Shown here piece by piece: positions 17,287 to 26,100 of a stretch of DNA of 64,000 nucleotides. Both the position numbers and the translations under genes were made by a program. The notes below the pieces were generated by a model. It made no database searches, was not told the origin of the DNA, and worked only from the letters and a program-made list of their open reading frames with translations. The stretch spans positions 682,001-746,000 of the forward strand of contig CBDHCQ010000004.1 of NCBI GenBank assembly GCA_965261255.1, written 5' to 3'. Source of the DNA: Bin80 sp965261255 (GTDB lineage Bacteria; Bacteroidota; Rhodothermia; Rhodothermales; Bin80). The number at the start of each line of letters is the position of its first letter. The first letter of the stretch is position 1.

Positions 17287-18149
17287 TTCGCACACTACTG
17301 TTGTTGTTGCTTTATGCACCGGTACCTGATTCTGCGGCGCAACTTGTCGTGCACCGCCCGCTCAACTTACACCAGCACAGTGCGCCAGCGCTGATAGAGC
17401 CCACATTCTCTCCGGAGGACCATGCATGGTACGACGCAGTCGTACAGGGGAGTCCACTCAGGATGGGAGGGCATACGCTTGCATGGGAGCCGCAGCTCTC
17501 ATGCGGACACTCCAGTGGCAACGCCGCTGCGCGTATGTGCAGGAGTCAGGCCTCAGGTGTGCTTTTCTGGTCCCTGAGTGGGGTAGTCCCGCTCCAGCCG
17601 CACGCGGTACCCGGCATCTATCAGGGGTACGCTGTACTCACCGTGAGCGGACCAACGGGTACCTACTCAACCTCAATCCCGGTTACCCACGAAGTGCATG
17701 CAGACAAGGCAAGCTGTGCAGTCAGCGCGACCAGGAAGCTGGACTTCGGGGAAGCAGAAGCATACAGGCCCGGATCCGTTACTCTCAGTTCAATAACAGG
17801 TGGGCGAAGCTACAAAGGCAGTCAGCGATTTGGACGCGGGGCGTCCACGTATGCTCCAGCCGTACTGACGCTGACCACCAGTGCAGAATCGGTGATGGTA
17901 ACGGTCCTGGCACCGGTTACTCTTTCCTCGTCTGCCGGGACCATCGGGTTCACCAGTCAGCTCGCCTATCAAACCATTCCAGGGGGCAGGTATGTGCCCC
18001 TGATTGAAGGTTCGGGGAGCAGACGGGTAGCTATCACCGGTGGGCGGATGGGTTTCCGGATCGGGGGTACGGTGCGTACGGATGCAACCAGCGCCGAAGC
18101 ACACTACCAGGGAAACATAACGGTCACTTTTTTATGCGGTCAATCTTAA
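17283..18149 (+). CDS. Two-domain DUF4402-like protein, possible tip adhesin
   Basis: The protein has 288 residues with a signal peptide (PDSAA-QL). Residues 30-140 form an extra N-terminal domain with a possible disulphide (QLSCGHSS and AARMCRSQ). Residues 145-288 follow the DUF4402 plan: CAVSATRKLDFGEAEAYRPG, VTLSSITGG, MGFRIGGTVRTDA, and a closing NITVTFLCGQS with a terminal-region cysteine. In chaperone-usher systems a two-domain subunit encoded after the usher is typically the tip adhesin, its extra domain serving in binding. That role is inferred. Its start overlaps the usher gene (ATGA). Confidence 0.7.
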   Translation: MIRTLLLLLLYAPVPDSAAQLVVHRPLNLHQHSAPALIEPTFSPEDHAWYDAVVQGSPLRMGGHTLAWEPQLSCGHSSGNAAARMCRSQASGVLFWSLSGVVPLQPHAVPGIYQGYAVLTVSGPTGTYSTSIPVTHEVHADKASCAVSATRKLDFGEAEAYRPGSVTLSSITGGRSYKGSQRFGRGASTYAPAVLTLTTSAESVMVTVLAPVTLSSSAGTIGFTSQLAYQTIPGGRYVPLIEGSGSRRVAITGGRMGFRIGGTVRTDATSAEAHYQGNITVTFLCGQS

Positions 18150-18160
18150 CCAACAAATCC

Positions 18161-18811
18161 ATGACAGAAACAATACAGGAGGTCGCCTTGCCACAGGATG
18201 TGCAGGCGTTTTCGATTCTTGAACTTTTCAGCCAGGCGGGCGGCTTTCAATGGCCGATACTGGCCGTGCTCATTGCCGGACTGGTCGTACTGATGCTTCG
18301 CATAGTGCGTCTTTTTCGGGATCATCTGGCTGCACGTCCACTGATACGGTTAAACGTGGAATCAACAAACCTTTCGACGCTCAAAGATGTGCAGCATATT
18401 GCCGGGGACAGTCTCTATATACGGCTTCTATCCGGTGTGCTGCAGCTGCACCGCAGCCCGGAAGCTATGGGCCGGGAGGTGAGCGATGTGGCAGGGGCGG
18501 CGCACGCCGCCTATGCACGAACCCAACGTGTTATAACCTACTGTTCCAGCACAGCAGGCGGGCTGGGCCTTCTGGGGACGTTAGTAGGGATTTATGCGCT
18601 GTTTTCCACGGGTACCCGTGATGCACAGACCATCTTTGCGGGCATTGCGATCGCAGTAGTATCTACGCTTCTGGGCATTGTAACGAGCATACTGCTTGAA
18701 TTCTTTGAAGCGGTGACCCACGGCTACGTGAGCCGATACATCGAATCTGCACAGGCATGGGCCCAGAAAGTACGCAGTCGTGTATTGTGCCTATCTGAGG
18801 AGGAAGCATGA
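18161..18811 (+). CDS. MotA/TolQ/ExbB-type proton channel subunit
   Basis: This inner-membrane protein of 216 residues (or 225 from the ATG at 18134) follows the ExbB/TolQ plan. A first membrane helix lies near residues 24-45 (WPILAVLIAGLVVLML). A cytoplasmic helical loop with SPEAMGREVSD follows. The two signature helices are GLGLLGTLVGIYALF and AIAVVSTLLGIVTSILLEF; these match the GLLGTV-G and IA-AL-T-GL core that lines the proton path. In Tol, Exb and Mot systems five such subunits surround two ExbD-type rods and convert the proton gradient into force. Here it follows the pilin and usher genes directly, and its stop overlaps the first ExbD-like gene. The ATG at 18161 is preferred as it lies just past the upstream stop. 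Confidence 0.85.
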   Translation: MTETIQEVALPQDVQAFSILELFSQAGGFQWPILAVLIAGLVVLMLRIVRLFRDHLAARPLIRLNVESTNLSTLKDVQHIAGDSLYIRLLSGVLQLHRSPEAMGREVSDVAGAAHAAYARTQRVITYCSSTAGGLGLLGTLVGIYALFSTGTRDAQTIFAGIAIAVVSTLLGIVTSILLEFFEAVTHGYVSRYIESAQAWAQKVRSRVLCLSEEEA

Positions 18812-19176
18812 GAGGATCACTGATTATGCGGTTGGTTGACATTACGCTGCTCCTGCTCCTGAGTCTGATGGCTGCGGCCAGCTTTACGACAGACGGCCCC
18901 GATCCACCGGTCACGCACGAGCTCACCGATCAGGGGATGCTTCCTGCTTCAATGCAGGTTGCGATTACCCGGGAGGGCAGTATTCATTTGCCGGGAGGCG
19001 AATCCGTATCCCTCACAGAGCTGGAATCTGTCCTGGGGTCGTGGCCCGCAGAGATAGAATTCATAGCTGATGCTGAAGCGCCTGCGAGCAGGCTGCTGGC
19101 AGTGCATGCCATCGCGCGCCGACTGGATCAACGGACAGCGTTCAGGGTGCGGCAAATGCGAGGAGAGCTACCATGA
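18808..19176 (+). CDS. ExbD/TolR-like protein 1
   Basis: This 122-residue protein has a short cytoplasmic head, one membrane helix RLVDITLLLLLSLMAAASF and a periplasmic domain. The aspartate in VDITLLLLL takes the place of the essential proton-carrying aspartate of ExbD/TolR/MotB. The periplasmic part (ITREGSIHLPGGESVSLTELESVL, then EIEFIADAEAPASRLLAVHAIARRL) follows the ExbD pattern of beta strand, helix and vhIrad-like strand. It overlaps both neighbours by four bases (ATGA). Being one of two such genes, it may form a heterodimeric rod with the next protein. Confidence 0.82.
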   Translation: MRGSLIMRLVDITLLLLLSLMAAASFTTDGPDPPVTHELTDQGMLPASMQVAITREGSIHLPGGESVSLTELESVLGSWPAEIEFIADAEAPASRLLAVHAIARRLDQRTAFRVRQMRGELP

Positions 19177-19550
19177 AACGCAGCAGCGGACACTTACTTC
19201 GGTTTATTGATCTGGGGCTTCTTTTGCTGCTGGCATTTTTGTCCGTAGCAGAATTGAATCCCACATTACAGGTACAACTCCCCGGCAAATCCAACACTTC
19301 CCGGGAGGCGGCTGTGGCCCGTGTCGTGTTTGATCATGACTGGAATGGGTCTGTACGGCGCTTGGATAACTCACGGACACTCTGTAAAACCTCGGGCATA
19401 GCGGCCCTTGAGGCCTGCATGGCACAGCAGACTCATATACGGTTCCTGCTGGCCCCCGTCAAAGCAGCTACCGTACAACAAATCGTCACGCTACTGGACG
19501 CCTGCGCGGTAGCAGGACTCCAGTGCGTGATAGAAGCAACATCAGAATGA
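19173..19550 (+). CDS. ExbD/TolR-like protein 2
   Basis: This 125-residue paralogue has the same plan: helix RFIDLGLLLLLAFLSVAEL with the conserved aspartate, then a periplasmic domain with strand IRFLLAPVKAATVQQIVTLL. Three cysteines (LCKTSG, LEACMAQ, LLDACAVAGLQC) distinguish it from its partner and could form disulphides. It is joined to both neighbours by ATGA overlaps. The pairing of two different ExbD-type proteins with one channel protein occurs in other Tol/Exb-like systems and suggests an asymmetric rod. Its sequence has diverged far from the first copy, so duplication is old. Confidence 0.8.
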   Translation: MKRSSGHLLRFIDLGLLLLLAFLSVAELNPTLQVQLPGKSNTSREAAVARVVFDHDWNGSVRRLDNSRTLCKTSGIAALEACMAQQTHIRFLLAPVKAATVQQIVTLLDACAVAGLQCVIEATSE

Positions 19551-20479
19551 GTACAAAAACAAAAGAGCGGACACTGGCATGTGCAATGACTGCTGCGATC
19601 ATACTGATCCTGTGGTTGGTTGCCGCCTGGGTAGAAGTGCAAAGCCATACCCCAGAGCTTCGCGAGCTTCCCATTGTAGACGGTTTTGAACCAGCGGTGA
19701 TTCATTCGGCCGCTCCCCCATCCGCCCCTGAGGTATCGGTTACGCCCCCATCAGTTGAGCGGCGCATCCCTCAGATAACCCGGACCGCACCGATACCGCC
19801 GGCCGTGTCAGCCCCGGTTCGGCGGACTGCGCCAATTCCCCTCCTGCGACAGGAAGCGGGTATCAATCCGGAGGTCAGCCGCCCAGCAACCGAAACCCTA
19901 TCAGCAGGTGTGACAGCCCGGAGACTCCCGCAATCGCTGGAGATCACGCCGCAGGGACGGGCGCAAGCGGCAGAGCAGGGTGCCCGTGCGATTGCATCCA
20001 TAAGGGTAACGCAAAGGGCAGCTGCGCCGAATACCACCCTTCGGATAGAACCCAATACGCCCGCTCGCCCCGAGCGTGTGCTGCAGACCGCCGAAGCAAA
20101 AAAGATTATCGAATGGATGCGGCTTACCAGATCCGAGCTTCCACCCGGAATACAGCGACATGTCGACTACCAACCGGGCAACCTGAGTGCCTCGGCAACG
20201 CTAGAGCAGGCCAACGAAACGTGGGAGCTCTACCTGATGGCCCGCATGCCGTCCGAGGAATTGCACATTGTGATTGTTCGCGGGGACGCGTCCTACTATA
20301 TCGTGGATCCGAGCTTCAAGAGGGAAGGGCGGCGATTTCGATTAGGCGTTGTCCGCCGGAGCAGTGGTGAGATCACGGGGATCACTTCCGAAGAACGCGC
20401 AGCTTCCAGTGCAGACGTATCGCTCCACTATGAGGTGTTTCTGGCTTGGTGGGATAAGTTGAGACTAACATTAGAATGA
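19547..20479 (+). CDS. TonB/TolA-like energy-transducing protein
   Basis: The protein has 310 residues in three parts: one N-terminal membrane helix (MTAAIILILWLVAAWVEV), a long proline-, alanine- and arginine-rich periplasmic linker (residues about 40-150, with APIPPAVSAPVRRTAPIP), and a compact C-terminal domain of about 125 residues (WELYLMARMPSEELHIVIVR, SYYIVDPSF, RFRLGVVRR). This is the plan of TonB and TolA, which span the periplasm and pass force from the proton channel to an outer-membrane partner. No TonB family C-terminal motif is evident, so it is a functional analogue by architecture. The start is the ATG at 19547 (ATGA overlap) in place of the longer frame at 19523. Confidence 0.7.
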   Translation: MSTKTKERTLACAMTAAIILILWLVAAWVEVQSHTPELRELPIVDGFEPAVIHSAAPPSAPEVSVTPPSVERRIPQITRTAPIPPAVSAPVRRTAPIPLLRQEAGINPEVSRPATETLSAGVTARRLPQSLEITPQGRAQAAEQGARAIASIRVTQRAAAPNTTLRIEPNTPARPERVLQTAEAKKIIEWMRLTRSELPPGIQRHVDYQPGNLSASATLEQANETWELYLMARMPSEELHIVIVRGDASYYIVDPSFKREGRRFRLGVVRRSSGEITGITSEERAASSADVSLHYEVFLAWWDKLRLTLE

Positions 20480-21864
20480 GATACTTGGTCCTCGCGCTGG
20501 TGCTGCTGGGTGCAGGCTGTGCAGCTTCAACTACAATTGTATCACCTGTTCAACCTGATCAACCCACACTACCCGGCGTGGACAGTGTACGCGTCCAGAC
20601 GGCCTGGGAGCTTGCCGCGGAATCATTTGCCCGGGACGCAGCCCAGGCTGCACGAATATCTGCAGAAGCCCGCAGGCTCGCTCATCTGGCGGACAGTTTG
20701 CTGGGTCCGGCACCTGTAGCCCAATCGAGAGATACCATCAAAGCGCTGGTGGCATTCAATGCAGGTGCCGATGTGCTTGATCGTCTGTCCGAGGCGGACA
20801 GTGTGCAGGCGCTTGAGTTACTCGAAGAAGCCGCAGAAAGATTTGAACAGGCCCTGGATGCGGATGCCTTCGATGACGAAGCCAGCCGGTGGCTGGCACA
20901 TGTGTACGAGATCCTGGCTGAGCGTTTTCTGCGGGAGGGTGCTATTCAGGATCAGCTACGTGTTCTCCATCGCCTGGTTGCCCGCAACCAGGACAGACAT
21001 GACTATATCGCTCTTTTGGCAGCGGCGCAGGAACAGCTGCAGACAAAAGAAGCCGGGATAGCTGCGGGAGCACTTTGGGAGCGTGCGGCACTGGTTTTAC
21101 AGGATGATGTAGACATCGGGTTAATCCAGGTTCCTGATTCCGCGGTTCTGTTTGCTTATCACATTCGTGCAAGCCGGGCTTTCGTTCTGTCGGACCGGGG
21201 CCTGCTCGCGCAGGAGTCACTAAACAGCGCACGGTCTTGGCAGCGAACAGCGGCAGAGCGCGCACTCGTGCATGCTGACAGTATCTGGCTAGCATGGGAT
21301 GATGGTAATCTAAGTGCACGTAAACGGTTTGATGTACTTCTGAGTGACGTAGCCGGCAATCCTGAAGCGGCAGTAGAGGGGCTGACGGCATTACTTGCAG
21401 ATGTTCGCGGGCGGGATGCCCGTATAGATGTGCGTCACCAACTGGCCCTAGCGCATTATGAATCAGGTGCAGAGGAGCATGCAGCTGCGTCAATGCAGAA
21501 TCTGGTCACCGAGGCGCCGAGCAGGCAGGCACTCGTAGATGATTACGCGGTCATGACCTACAACCTGGCACAGACGCTTCGACACGCAGGAGACCTAAAG
21601 AGCGCGCTTGCTTATCTCCTGCAGAGTGCATCATTGGATGCACGCACTGCAGCACGGGCCGCATTCGACGCATCCATCCTGCTCAGAAATAACCTCGAGG
21701 CAGCAATCAAGTATGCGCACATGGCAGAAGCGCGCATTGATGCGCTTGGTGGTAGTGAGCGCAATGCACTCATCCGATACCTGGCAGAGCTGTATCGCAG
21801 GAGTGGCGCTCGCGAGCGCGCAAAGGTATACATTGATCGCCTCCGTGCATTGCAGGCCAATTGA
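20476..21864 (+). CDS. TPR-type lipoprotein closing the operon
   Basis: A lipoprotein signal with lipobox LGAGC puts Cys15 at the mature N-terminus. The rest of the 462 residues is almost entirely helical with tetratricopeptide-like pairs, for example LLEEAAERFEQALDADAFDD, then YLLQSASLDARTAARAAFDA and a final YLAELYRRSGARERAKVY. Such lipoproteins scaffold outer-membrane assemblies; here it may link the usher-like barrel to the TonB-like protein. It begins with an ATGA overlap, and the operon appears to end after it. A YbgF/CpoB-like role beside TolQRA-type proteins is one parallel from known Tol systems, but no specific homology is visible. Confidence 0.78.
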   Translation: MRYLVLALVLLGAGCAASTTIVSPVQPDQPTLPGVDSVRVQTAWELAAESFARDAAQAARISAEARRLAHLADSLLGPAPVAQSRDTIKALVAFNAGADVLDRLSEADSVQALELLEEAAERFEQALDADAFDDEASRWLAHVYEILAERFLREGAIQDQLRVLHRLVARNQDRHDYIALLAAAQEQLQTKEAGIAAGALWERAALVLQDDVDIGLIQVPDSAVLFAYHIRASRAFVLSDRGLLAQESLNSARSWQRTAAERALVHADSIWLAWDDGNLSARKRFDVLLSDVAGNPEAAVEGLTALLADVRGRDARIDVRHQLALAHYESGAEEHAAASMQNLVTEAPSRQALVDDYAVMTYNLAQTLRHAGDLKSALAYLLQSASLDARTAARAAFDASILLRNNLEAAIKYAHMAEARIDALGGSERNALIRYLAELYRRSGARERAKVYIDRLRALQAN

Positions 21865-23110
21865 GAAGCTACAATGCCCACGGTATTAGTTCGGGGATAT
21901 CCGAACACCGGGGGTACATTGTGAAAGTACAGGCATCTGTGTATTCCGGCGGTGTAGAGGACTCGTTCACATCAATCCAAGTTGCTGCGAGTGAAGTGCA
22001 TGGAATCGATGTTAACAATGGAAAGTAGGGTGGGAGAGTGCTTACTGGCCGAATAGCAAGGACTATGTTCGGAAAGCCTTTCACATGCACGGGCAACTGC
22101 AAGCCATGATTGCATTCTTGATACTGACGACATTAGAGTGTTCATTGAACGCAAGGAAATGTCGAGAGGCAACAGGGCCGACGGTGATTGGAAATATTCC
22201 CCGCTAGCTGAAGACATTATCATGCCACGGTAATTTGTGCGGCGCCGTCATTTTTATGAACCTCATGTCGGCTGAAGGGGCGGATTCCTTCCATGAAAGG
22301 TGTGCAGATGATCCTGCTAAGCTGTCCTCACAGATGCAAATGCTGCGGGCTTGGTTTGTTTACTGCAGGTGGCCCTTGTGGGAGACTGCATTTATTGATG
22401 CATGTGCGGATCCGGGAAGAAAATGGTACTGCAGTTCTGACTAGATCACGATCCTGCGCACGGATAACCTCGGGATCGGCGGGCATAGCGAAGCCAGCAA
22501 GTCCGAACGCTGGACGCGTATAATATTTCATTTGATTTCGGCTGACAAAAGGGCCATCGTTTCCAAATCCATCAAGGTAGGCAAGGTACATCACCATGAT
22601 CAAAAAATACGAGAGCCTATGCCGCAGCATAGGCCCGAAAAGAAAGCAGTGCCACGAGCATGGCGTCTAAGGGCATATCCATTAGTCAAGGTTCTATGGT
22701 TTCACTTAATGAGGTTCCGAGGCTGAAAAATATATTATATGCTGAGAAGGGGGCCTCGTATGATACGCTGATATGCTACTGATATAGCAGGTACTTCATT
22801 AAGCTCCAGATAAACGCGCCTGCAAGATCGCCCGCTTCAATATTCCAACCTGATCTCGAACACGATTCCGGCGCAATCCATCAGTTTCCAGCAGATGGAC
22901 AAATGCCTCTCAAATTTCTCCCCTTCGCTCAGATATCAGAAAGTTTCCTCGCTTACCATCAGTCCGACAACGGTTCGATGAATTGGATGTTGCGGCCCCT
23001 TATTCTTCTTACTCCAGACTCTACTCCACGTTTTTACTCGCAATTACAGCTATACAGCCCGCTTCCCGTGGCAGACTTTTACCCCTCTGTTGACAAAGTG
23101 CAATAACATG
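21865..23110. other. Non-coding stretch after the usher operon, right part belonging to the inverted duplication
   Basis: No intact gene is visible. From about 22780 to 23110 the sequence is the reverse complement, with divergence, of 40557-40890, so the inverted duplication reaches past the 3' end of the giant gene. On the minus strand near 22800-22890 a relic reads LLETDGLRRNRVRDQVG; its counterpart on the other arm stops earlier, so neither is a working gene. An 8-bp hairpin (GCCTATGC and GCATAGGC, 22615-22634) precedes a T-run on the minus strand. Confidence 0.5.
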
Positions 23111-23146
23111 AGAGCGCCCCGGCGCTGTGCAGCACCGGGGCGCTCT
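23111..23146 (-). terminator. GC-rich hairpin after giant gene A
   Basis: Arms AGAGCGCCCCGGCGCTG (23111-23127) and CAGCACCGGGGCGCTCT (23130-23146) pair with a single mismatch. The hairpin lies 43 bases past the stop of gene A on its strand. The following U-tract is weak on the minus strand and stronger on the plus strand (TTTT), so it may also act on transcripts from the left. An equivalent hairpin follows gene B. Confidence 0.7.
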
Positions 23147-23189
23147 TTTAGTAGTCGGACAATCTTGCCCGGCTACCTAATCAACACTC

Positions 23190-26100
23190 CTACTTCACCA
23201 GTGTCATGCGTCCAGTCTTCACATACTGACTCTCTGCTCCGGTTGCAATAATCCGGTACAGATACTGTCCTGATGCCAAGTTGGTCGCACTCAACTCCAA
23301 GGTCCGGTTCGCACCAGCTTCAACCTGCTTCGCTGGCAACGTCATCACTTGGCGACCCAACATATCTACCACCTGCAGGGTTACCTGCGCCGACTCCGGA
23401 AGATCAAACTGGATCCGTGTGGATGGATTGAACGGATTCGGATAGTTTCCATGCAGGGTGAATTCCGTCGGAATCTCCGGGTTTCCTTCTTCTTCAACAC
23501 CCGTCACTACCTGCGAGAGAAATACGTTTCCGTTTGTTCTCACTCCCATGAATCCGAGATCGTCCTTGCCACCAGACAGGTTCAAGACCAACGTCTCTCC
23601 CTGATAGCCATTCAGATCCAGATAGTAAACATTTACTTCCTCTCTGTTATCCGGTGATGTCACCTGGACATTATGGGCTCCTGGTTCAAGCGAGATATAT
23701 CTGGTTGCCGAATTAAAGCTGAAGTTGTTCGCCAACAACTTTGTCGGAGTCATATTGTCGGCAGGATCCAGAATTCGTACGTCCACATCTCCCAGATCAC
23801 CAGATCCATGGACTAGGATCGCATCTACCATGTTATCCACCGAAGAGCGGAGCTTGGTACTGAGAATCTGGATTCTCGGATCCGCCACCGAACCATGAGC
23901 GACCACCGCGTAGTTCTGCTCATTCACGAGAGACGGCAATGGAATCTCAATGGGAGCGGCAGGAACACCAGGAGGCACAACCGGCATGACGGAAATCACA
24001 TGATCTCCTGCGGCATAGTGGCCGTAGCCAGTTGCACTCTGGAAGTTGAGACCTCCCATCAACTTGACACCATCAAGGAACAGGTCAACCGGGAACGGAA
24101 GCGGCAGGTTGTGAATGAACTGAATCCTTGCAAGTCCACCCGTCAACGGGTCCATATGGATCGGATTCTCAATCCCATTCGCCGCAACCCCCAGGATTGC
24201 ACACGTTCCAGTCTCCACGCTTCGCTGCGTGAGATTCAAGACGCCATTCACGTACCCGTTTTCAGCAAACGAATCTGCGTCCGACCCGACAATCTGCATC
24301 CCCGCCAATCTCGCATTACTCCAATCACAGTCCCACTGCACCATCCGCAGACGGCTGTCATCAAATACGTTCGCCAGTCCGCTTGCAGCAATACGAATAT
24401 GGGAATTCTGGTCCGGTGCCTCTTTGGACTCCACTTTCCAGAACATGTCCGCATATGCATTAAGCGTCAGTGATCCGCCCTGTACGGGAACCACGATATT
24501 GATCTCTCCTGGATCGTCAGATCCCATCATTGGACTAACCGTGACAGGCATTGCTTCCGACAGATCATCCTCGAGTTGCAGGATCAGCGGACGATAATGG
24601 GCCCTATCCCCACTCATACCTCCAACAGGGAACAGGTAACCACCGCTCATTTCACCTTCACCAGAATTCCCCTTCATCACATGACGGGAAACCCCGGTTG
24701 TCACATGTGCACGGCGAGTGCCTCCTTTGATGACGTAGGCACAATTCTCGTCACTGTCACAGGTTGTCAGAGCATTGTTGCGTCCCCTGACATCCTCTTC
24801 AATATCTGTGTTCTTCAGAACCCACGGATGCATGTCACTGCTAATGACTCCACTCGTCAGGGTCAACATACTCGTGGCACCTTGGCTCATAGTGTCGCTG
24901 AGCATGATGCCCTTCGAATTGTTAATCAAGACATTTCCTAGGTCAACCTCTGAGCCAGCCATCTGGGCCTCTTTTCCTGAGAACTCAAGCATTGCATTGA
25001 GCATCTTGTCCGAACCCGTCATGACCATCCCGAAGTGGAAGTCTCCTTTCAGGACTATCGAGGTATTCTCGTTTGACTCAAACCGGTGGGCACTATCGGC
25101 CACCATGAAGTCGCCCATGACAGTGAACATATTAGCACCAGCTAGCCCCATACCATCCTGATGTCCAGCGTGTTGCGACCCCTTATTCTGCGTGTAGTCG
25201 CCCATGACAGTCACACTTGACTCATCCCAGGCACGCATTCCTCCGGTCTTGCCGAAAGTGAGGTCACCGCCAAATTTGAGGCTATTATTCTGGTTCACAT
25301 AGATCCTGGCAGAGTTGAGCTCGACATCTTTTGCGATGGTGATGGCGTACCCTTCAGCATTGACGTCACCTTGGTCATAAAATTCAACCGCTCCATCATT
25401 CATCGCTGCCAGGCTGTCAATCGTCACCTTCGTATCATGGAAGTTGAGTCCTCCACCCCAGTTGCCAGCACCAGTCGCAACCTTCTTGGGGTTCGCGGCC
25501 GCATCCAGTACAACCGTATCAAATGCTTCCCCGTTTATGCTGGTTTGCTTACTTCCTGCCGGCACGTAAATCTTACCCGTCACCGTTCCCATACCTTTAT
25601 CTGTCTTAGTAAGGGTCAGGGTCACATCGGGCCTAGCATCACCCTCCAAACCATTCGCGGCTGCTGTATAAGCCGGACCTAACTGAAGCGCGCCCGTCCC
25701 CACATCAATCGTTCCTCCTACACCTACGGTAGCCACTGCGCTTTCATTAGTGTAGACCCCTTTGGGGTTCTGCCCCAGCACATGGAGTTCCCCACCACCG
25801 GTTACGATCTTGCCTGTTTTCTTGTCGCCTGGTACAACCGTCACGGTACCGTTCACCACCACATTATTGCCATTGGAATGCAACTCTCCGTTGTCGACCA
25901 TGACGAACGGGCTAATGCCGGAAACGCTGCTTGCCATACCAACTGTCAGATGCGAATCGTCTCCTTTCATATGCAGATGTCCCTTGAAGATGTGGACTCC
26001 CTCGGTGAGGGATTTCGCCTCGTTGACGATAACCACCGCATCATCATGGTTTACTGCAACTTTGCGAGGAGCGAACCACTCAGCACCAGCCATGCGTTCT

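Noticed and set aside
22293..22630. Cysteine-rich opposed frames between the usher operon and giant gene A
   Set aside because: They are mutually overlapping, short and without domain; the cysteines arise from biased codons and not from a zinc pattern.
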